From a virus: a stretch of DNA of 27,664 bases. The DNA is taken from the IMG/VR virus record IMGVR_UViG_3300042895_001799, positions 1 to 27,664 of that record; one strand, written 5' to 3'. How positions within the stretch are numbered: the first letter of the stretch is position 1; each line of letters opens with the position of its first letter. Position numbers and translations under genes: made by a program. The notes under the pieces are model-generated. The model worked only from the letters and a program-made list of their open reading frames with translations, was not told where the DNA came from and made no database searches. Positions 1 to 9,000 of this stretch are shown in pieces.

Positions 1-3000
1 CACCTCCGCTGTAATTTGTAAAATCATCACCTTCGAGCAGGCTTTGGATTCTATTTAATTCATTTTGAGCCCTGGCTGAGGCTTGATTTCTATTTGCTCC
101 ATTGCCAACAACATTCTCTATTGCTGTAGTCGCTTTTGTTCTCTTCTTGCCAACAGTTGGTCTTCCGTTATTCGCGGCAGGCTTTTGCTCAGTCGTAGGA
201 GATGGTTCTTCTATTATGGACTCAAGACCAGTCTCCCAGAGGTTTACTCTTGGTCGCTTGTCTATCTCTTCGTGAACTTTTTCCGCTTCATCAGCAAGGA
301 TGTCTTCCAATTCAGCAGGGGAAGTGTTGTTTATGAGCTCAATTATTTCTGGGTCTATGTCTTCAAATGAAATTCCCAATTCTTCATTTGACTCTTTAGA
401 TTCAAATAGTTCTTGGAGAGCTTTTGTTATTTCAGCAAATTTCTCAACTCTATCTTTTCTTCTCTCTTCCCTTGTTTGTGGCTTTCCAAACATTTCCTCA
501 GAAGCCTCATCTGGGCCATCTTCTGATTCGGAAACAGAATCTGCGTAGTCGGTATCAATAGGCTCACCAAAAGAACCGCCAGAATCATTGACATCATCAA
601 ATGACTGATTATTTTTGTCTTCTATTGCTTCTTTTACGCTTGAAGGGGTTTTTTGCTCATTATGCAAGCCACGACTACGACGTTCAACTATATGTTTATT
701 TACAGAATTTTCAATTTGAAGTTTTGCTGCTGGCGGAATTTCGTTGTTAGGGTCAGAAGTGAGTATTCCGTCAAGAATTTCTTCCGTGCCTTTCTGCTCT
801 ACAACTCTTGCAATAAATGTAGTCGAGCCATCTTTTTCTTGGCGTCTTTCTACTATCTCTATTCTTCCTGGTGGAGATACAACTTTTTGAACAAAATTAT
901 CTGGTCTTTCTGAATCCTCGTCACTCCAGTGTGGGTAGTAGCCCTTTTGTCCCTCTTCAAGCTGCACTACGACTCGTTGTTGATTTCTGCCTGTTTTGCG
1001 ACTCCACATAGGACGTTTAACTATTATTCCATTTTCTTCGTCAATAAGGTTGCCACTAATGAAACCATCTATCGTTATTGGCGTTAGGTCATCTCCAGCA
1101 ATCTGTTCTGGAGTGAGGTCCATTTCTATTTGTATTTCTACAGAGTTTGATAATTCAGACCTTTCAATGATGTCCAAAAGAGGCATCAAGATATTGTCCA
1201 TTTGATTCTCTAGAGAGCCCTGCTCTATAGATTCTGGGTCGTAGCCGTACCCCAAGGCGACAAGAGCATCATTGTTTTTCCTAATAAGGTCAATCGCTAG
1301 ACTTCTTTGTTCTGGGTCAAGTATCTTTGCAATGTCCTTGTATAGAGGGTCAGACATCTCAATGATGGCTTTTTGTTCTTTTTCATTAGCTTCGTCAAAG
1401 AGTTTTTTTCTCTCGGACTGAGCCAACCTTGTTGTAGCAGCTTGATTTTTTGGTCTTCTAATTGGCTTTGGTTTTTTCCCAACAGTTTTAGGAGCTGATT
1501 CACTTGGCTCTTCTGGTTTTTGTTTTTTGGGATTAAGTCTATTATTTACCTTATTGTCAATCTCGCGATTTAACTTTTGAGCATTAGAGTCGTCGCCATC
1601 TTTTTTACGCTTGTCTCTGTATGCTTTTCTGTATTCTTCTTTGTATTTTTTTAATTTCTTCTTGTCGTCTTCGGATGTATTTTTGTTTTTTATTCTCTGC
1701 TCAATGAAAGCAATTCTTTCAATTAACTCTTCTTCACTACTAGATTCAGCATCCTGAATTACTCTATCTAAGTCTTTTTTATCTTTTTTTCTCTGCAAGG
1801 CGTCTGGCGCAAGTTTATCTTTTTCGTCCCTGTTTCTCGAAACCCTTGCGTCCAGTGCTGATTTTGGATATCCAGGATTTTTTTGCGACCATGTTTTTCT
1901 AGCTAAAGCTATTTCTTGCATTGCTTCCGCGCGCCTGCTTGCGGCTTCGGGGTTGTCGGCAATATCTAATTTTGCATCAATCTGCTCTATCTCAAACTCG
2001 AGGTCAGCAATTTCGTCAATCAATGAATCAGAGTCGAGGTTCTCTATTTGTTCTTTTCTTAATTTCTTTTCATTCTCTATTTGTTCTTTTCTTAATTTCT
2101 TTTCATTCTCTTGTCGTCTCTTTTCCATAGCAGCTGCTTCGGAGTCATTTATTGGTTCAAAAACTCTCTCGCCAGCCTCTACTCTGTCTACTAATTCAAA
2201 GAATCTTGCTGTCTCTTCTGCGTCAGAAATTCCTCTTTCATCATTGAACCTATTATCCCTATATGAATCAACCCACGCTAAAGCGTCGTCAACCATTGCG
2301 CCGTGTACGATTCCCTGTTCTCGAAGAGTCGCTACTTCAGCCATAATTTCGAGAGCCGTTATAACATCGCTAGATTTATCAAATTCAACATATTTTCCAG
2401 CAAGCCACCGCACTGCTTGGCTTTTTTTCACGACTTCATCTATTTCCCTAATTCTTGTCTCTCCACCTATTATTGAGGACATTAAATTTTGCATTTCCGC
2501 ATTGGTAATTTCGTTAAAAGATTTTACTAATCGACCAGGATTCCCTCTTCCGTCGGGAGGGAGCTGCAGAAAACCGTCTTCATCTATCTGCCTTTCAACC
2601 ATTCCAAGAAATGCATTGATTTGCAAAGTATGGTTTATTTCATGAGACATGATGTGTCTTGCGAATGATTCTGCTCCGCCTATTAGTGCGGCCGTTTCTT
2701 CGCTATATGCCTCTGAGCTAACTAGGAAATCATTTAATTCAGTAGCAGCTTCTCCTGGATTGGCGGCATTTACTGCATCTATCCTGAGTCTTTCGTTTTC
2801 TTCTATAGATGGAAGGCTCTTTGATAATGCTCCCAATGTTCTTGGAACATTGATGCGGATACGAGTTGAGCGTTTTTTCATATTGCCAGTGTCAAACAAC
2901 CAGTCTGCGTTGGCGTTATCGTTTGCTTTTTCGTTCCATTCAATAAAGTCAACCGAACGCATGTGGTCAGGAAAGTCCATGTATGACTTAAGCACCTGAG

Positions 3001-4285
3001 AGAGCATTGCTCTTTCTACTGTGTAATATCTATCTAGTTCTGCTTTGAATAACTGTTTTTTTCTTGTGTCGGAAAGGTTATCCCAATTCTTCAGTCCCCC
3101 TGCTCTGGCGATTAACAAATCGCGAACTGTATTCTTTACTTCGTCAGGACTCGGCCTGCCTACAAACGCCGTTGTGACAACTCCAGACTCGCGAAGTCTT
3201 TCAAATGCATTAATTATGTCGCTATTTGGGTCATTGCGGTCTGTTGATTTAGCTCCCGTTTTTTCAATTACATCATCTACTTTTTGCCTCATCCCTCTTA
3301 GGCTTTTTCTACCACGCTTAGCGCCATCTTTGAACCACATGGCTAATCCGGGAGTTGAGTCCGTTTGAACCGTTGAAGGAATTGTGCTTCTTCCATTGAT
3401 GTCCTCGGAAAAAACGCGTGACACATCTTTTAAGCTGCCTAGGATTTTTTTCCAACCGCGGACATTGTTCTTTAGCGGTTCGTCTTCTACGGCTAGGACC
3501 CCAGCTCCATCAACACCGAGAAGAGGTTCGTCAGCTCCGGAACTTAGACCAGAAGCAACTCTTTTTGCCATGTCAAATATTTCGTTAGCAGAGAAGCCAA
3601 AGCAGTTAGAGCCAGTGGAGTCTGTAAATTGGTTAGCAGCAGGAGTTCCTGGAGGGCAGCGCATCTTTCCGTCTGCGTCCAAGATAAGACCAGCGGCACG
3701 GGCGGCTCTTTGAAGAAATCCAGCACCACGCATTGTCTCGCCAATTGTTTGACCAGGCAAACGTTTTACTTGAGGAGAATCAAAGAAGTCTTCACCATCA
3801 GCCGTGAATGGATTCATCAGTTTTTCTGAATCCTCTATTATTTCGCCAGTTCTTACGTTAGTTTTATATTTCCTAATTCTTATCGAAGCATTTGATTTTT
3901 TTACTGGTTCTTCTTCTGCATCCATCCATCCCCAGTTTGGAGTCTGTAGACGTGGATTGATTCTGCTTTCATAAGATGCAGCAAACCTAAAAACTTTTCC
4001 TGGCCCGCCTTTTTGGTTGGGGTTATACCTATACCCTCCAAAATTTTCAACGCCAGGCACCGAACCATTGTTGGTTCTTTTTTTGCCATCTGAGTCGTTT
4101 TTATTTCCAGCACCCGGCATGGCTTTCACTGCTATTACAGGATTAAGTGAGTTCTGAAGAGACGACGTGCTTACAGAGTTTCTGAAATCAACAGCAGCTT
4201 CATTGAATGACTTGCGTTGAGGTATGGGTGATTCGAGCTTGCTAGTTAGAAAAACTCGGGTCTTTAAGTATGACTTACCCGTCAT
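1..4285 (-). CDS. Giant virion-type polyprotein with HExxH metallopeptidase-like motif (partial, runs off left edge)
   Basis: An uninterrupted leftward reading frame starts at the ATG at 4285, 17 bases after the stop of the acidic protein, and is still open at base 1, giving 1428 visible residues. A conspicuous motif RCPPGTPAANQFTD...GSNC has cysteines at residues 210 and 228. GLSSG follows at residues 246-250 (bases 3550-3536), the same pentapeptide that punctuates the neighbouring 2910-residue protein. A zinc-metallopeptidase signature SHEINH sits at residues 547-552 (bases about 2647-2630), with H548, E549 and H552 as the expected metal ligands and catalytic glutamate; a later EIMAEVATL segment could give a third ligand (inference). 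The remainder is highly charged, lysine/glutamate-rich and coiled-coil-like, including an 11-residue tandem repeat. No standard phage family is recognised for the whole. Position after portal, protease and acidic protein suggests a virion protein. The ribosome-binding site is weak. Confidence 0.8.
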   Translation of the reverse strand, partial: MTGKSYLKTRVFLTSKLESPIPQRKSFNEAAVDFRNSVSTSSLQNSLNPVIAVKAMPGAGNKNDSDGKKRTNNGSVPGVENFGGYRYNPNQKGGPGKVFRFAASYESRINPRLQTPNWGWMDAEEEPVKKSNASIRIRKYKTNVRTGEIIEDSEKLMNPFTADGEDFFDSPQVKRLPGQTIGETMRGAGFLQRAARAAGLILDADGKMRCPPGTPAANQFTDSTGSNCFGFSANEIFDMAKRVASGLSSGADEPLLGVDGAGVLAVEDEPLKNNVRGWKKILGSLKDVSRVFSEDINGRSTIPSTVQTDSTPGLAMWFKDGAKRGRKSLRGMRQKVDDVIEKTGAKSTDRNDPNSDIINAFERLRESGVVTTAFVGRPSPDEVKNTVRDLLIARAGGLKNWDNLSDTRKKQLFKAELDRYYTVERAMLSQVLKSYMDFPDHMRSVDFIEWNEKANDNANADWLFDTGNMKKRSTRIRINVPRTLGALSKSLPSIEENERLRIDAVNAANPGEAATELNDFLVSSEAYSEETAALIGGAESFARHIMSHEINHTLQINAFLGMVERQIDEDGFLQLPPDGRGNPGRLVKSFNEITNAEMQNLMSSIIGGETRIREIDEVVKKSQAVRWLAGKYVEFDKSSDVITALEIMAEVATLREQGIVHGAMVDDALAWVDSYRDNRFNDERGISDAEETARFFELVDRVEAGERVFEPINDSEAAAMEKRRQENEKKLRKEQIENEKKLRKEQIENLDSDSLIDEIADLEFEIEQIDAKLDIADNPEAASRRAEAMQEIALARKTWSQKNPGYPKSALDARVSRNRDEKDKLAPDALQRKKDKKDLDRVIQDAESSSEEELIERIAFIEQRIKNKNTSEDDKKKLKKYKEEYRKAYRDKRKKDGDDSNAQKLNREIDNKVNNRLNPKKQKPEEPSESAPKTVGKKPKPIRRPKNQAATTRLAQSERKKLFDEANEKEQKAIIEMSDPLYKDIAKILDPEQRSLAIDLIRKNNDALVALGYGYDPESIEQGSLENQMDNILMPLLDIIERSELSNSVEIQIEMDLTPEQIAGDDLTPITIDGFISGNLIDEENGIIVKRPMWSRKTGRNQQRVVVQLEEGQKGYYPHWSDEDSERPDNFVQKVVSPPGRIEIVERRQEKDGSTTFIARVVEQKGTEEILDGILTSDPNNEIPPAAKLQIENSVNKHIVERRSRGLHNEQKTPSSVKEAIEDKNNQSFDDVNDSGGSFGEPIDTDYADSVSESEDGPDEASEEMFGKPQTREERRKDRVEKFAEITKALQELFESKESNEELGISFEDIDPEIIELINNTSPAELEDILADEAEKVHEEIDKRPRVNLWETGLESIIEEPSPTTEQKPAANNGRPTVGKKRTKATTAIENVVGNGANRNQASARAQNELNRIQSLLEGDDFTNYSGG
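2041..2110. repeat. 33-bp tandem repeat, about 2.1 copies, in coding sequence
   Basis: Two adjacent identical 33-base units (2041-2073 and 2074-2106) plus the first bases of a third. In the leftward frame each unit encodes the 11 residues ENEKKLRKEQI, a charged heptad-like segment. This lengthens a coiled coil within the left giant protein. The exact DNA identity suggests a recent in-frame duplication, in contrast to the GLSSG motif, whose copies have diverged in codon use. Confidence 0.9.
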
Positions 4286-4302
4286 GAGCGGGCCGTACTT
4301 TC

Positions 4303-5910
4303 TTAGTTATTTTCAGTATCGGATTGAAGCAATTCAAACTCAATTAATGACTTCATGAAGTCTGCATCAAATTCATCATCTGATTTCTTTTTCATGTCGC
4401 CGCCTATGACCCAGTTTGATGGAATCAAGCTTTCCTTGCCCATGTCTTTGGCCCGCTTCATGATGTGACGCTTCGCGGCTTCCTTGTCCTTAGCCCTGCC
4501 ATAAGCCTGAATGGCGTTACGGAGGTCCTCTTCGGATTGAATAGGGTAGGAGCCGTCAGACATGGCAGTTCCTTCTTTTGCCATACTCATACGACGCTCT
4601 TCGGAAAAGGCACGCTTCAGGGCTATCTCAGCAGCCTCTGCTTCGATATCTTCTGCTTCCTCTGGTTCATACTTGTCATATCCAAGGACTTCACCGTCAA
4701 GACCAACAAATACGTCGTATGACTTGCCATCGATTCCATCGATTTCAACAGCATAGGAATCTATGCCCTCAAAAATGTCTGGCTCAACAGCAACGATAGT
4801 TCCTTCAATGGTTTTCATTGCGAGTTCTGCTGCTTCAACAAAACCAATAACCATCATTTCATCAATTGCTGATTTCTTCTCAAGAACGCTGTCGTCAAGT
4901 TTGTGGAAGCCAACAACTTCGGCAGTTGTTCCATCAATGTAAACTTCACGTACTGAGCCGTCTTTTACTTGAATATCAACAACAAACATGTCTGCATCTG
5001 CGGCATATCCAGAATCAATAACTATTCCGTTGAATTCTTTTTCAGCAAGACCTTCAACTTCAAGAAGACCAGGAAGTCCCTTTTCGGAAAGGCACCCACC
5101 TGGGCAGTTATCGCAAACAGCAGAAAGTCCTGGATGTGCCTTGCGCTCAATTGCGCACACGTAGCCATACTCGCCAAGGTCTTCTGCTTTCATTCCCATG
5201 GACTCGATACGACGCTTGCGTAAGTTGCGCATCATTGAGGTCTTCTCAACAGCATCCTCTTCGTCTTCCATGTCTTCGTCTTCCATGTCTTCTTCAGCCA
5301 TCGCCATGTTGCCCATTCCTTTTTTGGCAGCATCAACCATGTCTTCATCCATAAGGTCTTCTGGGTTTGCGCCCATCATCTTGCGATATGGCTTCTTCAT
5401 TCCCTTTTTGCCCGAATTCATAGAAGACTCTTCTTCTTCGTCTTCTTCTTCCATCATGGGAACGCCCATGCCCTTTTTCTTCTTCTTTGGCATCATGCCG
5501 TACATTTTTTCTTCGTCCATCATCTCTTCGTCATCTTCGGCCATGGGGGCGCCCATGCCCATGCCCTTTTTCTTCTTTGGCATTGCGTACATGCCCTTCA
5601 TTTCTTCTTCGTCGTCATCTTCAAACCTATTTGGGTCTTCTTCGAGGATTTCTGGTTCGTCGTCTTCTTCCTCGTCCTCCATTTCTTCTTCTTCCATCTC
5701 CTCTTCCTGTTCCATCATTTCCTTCTTGGAAGCAGACTTTTCTTTAAAAGCGGAGACAGGCACCATTTTCATCTCAACAGGCGTTGCGCCGCACTTGCCG
5801 CAGACAGCTCCGCCCTTGTAACCACACTCGTCAACACTGGCGCCTTTTGCGCACTTCAGTACAGTTCCGTCAGCATCAACGCTCAGCATTGGCTTTTTGT
5901 CAGTTTCCAT
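4303..5910 (-). CDS. Acidic Met/Lys/Glu-rich head-region protein with DUF6582-like C-terminus (possible scaffold)
   Basis: This 535-residue protein starts at an ATG preceded by AGGAG at a good distance. It has a cysteine cluster near the N-terminus (C20, C29, C37, C40), resembling a small zinc ribbon. Next comes a long extremely acidic low-complexity stretch (about residues 60-230) interrupted by repeated MPKKKKGMG blocks, then a second cysteine-rich patch containing CDNCPGGC. Two PepSY-like alpha/beta repeats follow (about 290-345 and 365-420), each with a GIVID/GTIVAV strand and a GEVLGY/AEVVGF end. Residues about 452-502 (YPIQSEEDLRNAI, GRAKDKEAAKRHI) match the DUF6582 pattern seen in many phage head-region proteins. 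It lies directly after the protease gene, where scaffolds are usually encoded, and its acidity would suit one, but that role is inference. It contains no GLSSG motif. Confidence 0.85.
   Translation of the reverse strand: METDKKPMLSVDADGTVLKCAKGASVDECGYKGGAVCGKCGATPVEMKMVPVSAFKEKSASKKEMMEQEEEMEEEEMEDEEEDDEPEILEEDPNRFEDDDEEEMKGMYAMPKKKKGMGMGAPMAEDDEEMMDEEKMYGMMPKKKKKGMGVPMMEEEDEEEESSMNSGKKGMKKPYRKMMGANPEDLMDEDMVDAAKKGMGNMAMAEEDMEDEDMEDEEDAVEKTSMMRNLRKRRIESMGMKAEDLGEYGYVCAIERKAHPGLSAVCDNCPGGCLSEKGLPGLLEVEGLAEKEFNGIVIDSGYAADADMFVVDIQVKDGSVREVYIDGTTAEVVGFHKLDDSVLEKKSAIDEMMVIGFVEAAELAMKTIEGTIVAVEPDIFEGIDSYAVEIDGIDGKSYDVFVGLDGEVLGYDKYEPEEAEDIEAEAAEIALKRAFSEERRMSMAKEGTAMSDGSYPIQSEEDLRNAIQAYGRAKDKEAAKRHIMKRAKDMGKESLIPSNWVIGGDMKKKSDDEFDADFMKSLIEFELLQSDTENN
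5464..5592. repeat. Imperfect direct repeat encoding PKKKKGMG blocks
   Basis: Two related copies (about 5464-5505 and 5559-5592) share the run CCCATGCCCTTTTTCTTCTT and continue through a TTTGGCAT...GTACAT end. In the leftward frame they encode a Met-Tyr segment followed by MPKKKKGMG or MPKKKKKGMG. They are part of the low-complexity middle of the acidic protein and look like an internal duplication. Confidence 0.7.
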
Positions 5911-5941
5911 GTTTTGGCTCCTAAAAATGATACGCCGTAAA

Positions 5942-5947
5942 ATTATA
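5942..5947 (-). promoter_or_regulatory. Possible -10 box upstream of the acidic protein gene
   Basis: The 102-base gap between the polyprotein stop (6013) and the acidic protein start (5910) contains a perfect TATAAT on the minus strand at 5947-5942, about 30 bases before the start. The hexamer 17 bases upstream (GAATTA) is a poor -35 box. A separate promoter would let the acidic protein be made in larger amounts than the giant polyprotein. No terminator hairpin with a T-run is visible in the gap. Confidence 0.25.
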
Positions 5948-6012
5948 ACCTAAAACTAGCAAACTAATTCGGACCATAGTGTAGAACTAGTCTTTAAAAT
6001 ATAGATTATTTC

Positions 6013-9000
6013 CTATTGAGCGTTAACGAGTTGTTTGATACTTGGAGCATTTGCCCCTTTTGTTCTTACCTTTTTACTATTCCTGGAAAATCCTTGCGAA
6101 CCGGAAACTGCTTCCAGCATCCGTTTCCTTATTTCAAGTAACGGCCCGTACTGATTGTCAAGGGCACTTTGTGAATCTGCAATTCCAGCATCAAGTCCTC
6201 GCAGGGTCATTTCCATATCCTGCTCTAACTCTAATTCAGCATCGGTTGGGTCTTCGCGTCCAGAAGTTAATGAATCAAGCATTTCAAAAACTCGCTTTTG
6301 ACTCGCTTCCATCTTTTTCATTTCTTCCCGCTCCTTGCGAGCCTGGATATCGATGCTGTTCATCTGGTCAACTATTGAGTCAATGTAGCCATTCAGGCGC
6401 TTGATTGAGTCAATAGCCTGCTGTGGATTGTCAATATCTGTATTCACCAGGTCATCAACAGTCCTATTTGGATTGTCGGCAATTTCGGAGAACATGTTTG
6501 CCAGAACTTCTCTAGCACGGAGAGCGTTCTTTAATCTAGAGAATTGACTCTGGGCAATATCTGTAAAATGTGCATTTTTAACTTCATCATTAAGCATGTA
6601 TATTGGTGGCGTTAAGTCGGAATCGCTCAATGCGCCAGATGCTTTGCCTCTTTGTGTTGCTAATGAAACGAAATCAGACACGTCTTTTGCGGAAGGAGTC
6701 TTCCTGGATGGGCCTGCTCCGGACGACAATCCAGAAGAACGTTTGCCACCTTCGATGGCTTCAATTTCATCTACCTGAGCCCTAAGTCTGGCAAGACGAG
6801 CAGCATATTCATCATCTGATTCACCGCTGGCCGTAAACTGAGCAGCGTTGCGGAATCCGTCAGGGTCAGACATAACTTCATTGATTAAGTCTCGTCTGGC
6901 AGTCAATCTTTCAATTTGACGATTGTAAACATTCTTTCTTGGGTCAACGTTTTGTGCTCCCAAGTCATTGTCTGCTATCCATTTTTCGTGTTCATTTATT
7001 GATTCCGAAAGCTCCGCAGAGGACATTCTGGCAATATCTGCCAAATTCATCCTTTGTGGTCCGCCTGGCATAAATTCAGTTACTTCCCTAGGTCTCCTGC
7101 TTTGTTCTTCTGGCTTCTCCGTAGATACACCAAGTCCCTCGAGTATTTCAGTATTCGCAGTAGTGACTCCACGCACCTTCATTCCCTGAGTGTCGACTTT
7201 TTTAATTTGGAAAATTTGTTCTTTTGTTAGTTCTGGTTTTCCTTTTGCAGCCAATTTTTCGTTGACATAAGCAGTTGCTCTATCTAGTTCTTCATTTGTA
7301 AATCTTTGATTTGCTTTCCCTACTCCTTTGAGGATTTCGCCTTTATCTCGAGCTGCTTTTCTCTTATCTCTGTACGCAGTGTAGGTATCATATAAAGTGC
7401 CATCTCTTTTTGGCGTAAACGCATTATTAAAAATGTTTTTGATTTCTTTTTCTGAAAAACCTTGGTCTATTAAAAATTTCTCCGCTCTTTCTTTAGCGAC
7501 AACTTTTGTCGGAAGCTCGTCAATTATCGCTAAATCAGCTCCAAAAATTGCAGAAACACTCGCCTCTGGGTAGCCAGCATTTCTAATTAGGTCAACCAAA
7601 TCGTCTACCCTGTCGGACTGAATTCCCCTTTGACTAGGGATTGATTCGTTTAGCCAGCCTCTTTTAAATTCATCTTCAGTTAAGTCGTAGCCCAGTGCCT
7701 TTAATGCTTCTGCAAATTTTGGATAGTTAGCCATTGTGGCGGTTTGATTTTCGTCAATTATCCCCAGATATCTACCCAAAGACGTTGGGTCAAAATTTGT
7801 TCTGTTATTTGCTTCGGTGAGTGTCTTTTTTTCTTGAGCGCTGGCGTTTGCCTGAACTATCTCTTCACTCGTTACGTTGCCGGAATTAGACACGCCGAGT
7901 GGTAAGTCTTGCGTAAAATCATCTTCTAGGTCCGGAACTATGAAGCCTTCAAAGAACTCTTTTTCGTTATTATCACGTGTAAATCTGAATTCATCTTCGG
8001 TCAACCTCATGCCACTCATGTTGTCAATCCATGCTGGAGCAGCCCTAAATCCCCATAGTTTTCTTATTTGACTATTTGCTGAACCCTTGCCGTATGCGCT
8101 CGAAGAGCCATCTCTCAATTCAATAAGTTCATTAACTACGATTTCTGGGATTCCAGAGCCAGGCTCATCCCATTTTTTTATGTCAGCTTCTTTTAGTCCA
8201 AGAAGACTGGCAATCACGTTGTCTGGTAACTGCTCGCCATTCGTGTCTGTAAATATTTTACGCAGCCTATCGGTAGATAGCATCCATGGGTCTCCTGGCT
8301 GCCTGCCGTCATTAAATGCCATAGAGCCTAAACTAAGGTCAAATTTAGCTCCGAGCCTTTTCTTAACATCTTTGTTTACACTGAACTTATTGTCATTAAT
8401 TACGCCCCATCCTTTTTGTCTCGGAGGGATTACTGTTGCGCCAACTGAACGCGGGCCCCTTGATTCAATTTCTCCAGAGTCGTAGTCCGAGCCGCCATAT
8501 GGGTTGGTGTCGCCTCCAGAAGAAAGACCACGCCTTCGAGCGCGGTTGTTTGCATTCCCACGAACGCCGTCCATGTCTCCAGGAGCGGAACCCCTACGCT
8601 TTCCAGAGATTGTCTGAGCACGGGTACGTACTCCGTCCCTAAATGCTTGGCGCTCTTCTTCGGTGAATGGTTTCCTTCTAGCTACTTCGCCAACTGTTCT
8701 CTTGGCTCTGCCAGAAGACAACCCTTCACTCTCTCCAGGAGCATTTGGCAATTCATCTTCATCTGATGTGTAGTCAAGTATCCACGCAGCGGAACCCATG
8801 TCTAGTTTTTTTCTTGCTCTAGTTAAAGCAACATAAATTACATTCATGTGCTCTTGGTCTGGCCAGTCGTATTTGCCGGTTTTTGAGTTGCGTACTGGCC
8901 CCCAGAAATCATTCCAGAGTTGAACATTGTCTTCTTCTAAGCCCTTAGCAAGATGAGCAGTTAGTATTTTTACGTCTATTGCTTTTTGGGGCCTCTTCAT

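Noticed and set aside
1953-2645. A 230-residue rightward open frame
   Set aside because: It lies antisense to the left giant protein, has low-complexity serine-rich content and no motif, while the leftward frame runs open across the whole region with an HExxH motif.
5198-5821. A 207-residue rightward open frame rich in serine
   Set aside because: It is the antisense reading of the Glu/Asp/Lys-rich acidic protein; poly-serine composition is the expected shadow of GAA/GAG-rich DNA, and the leftward frame has recognisable domains.
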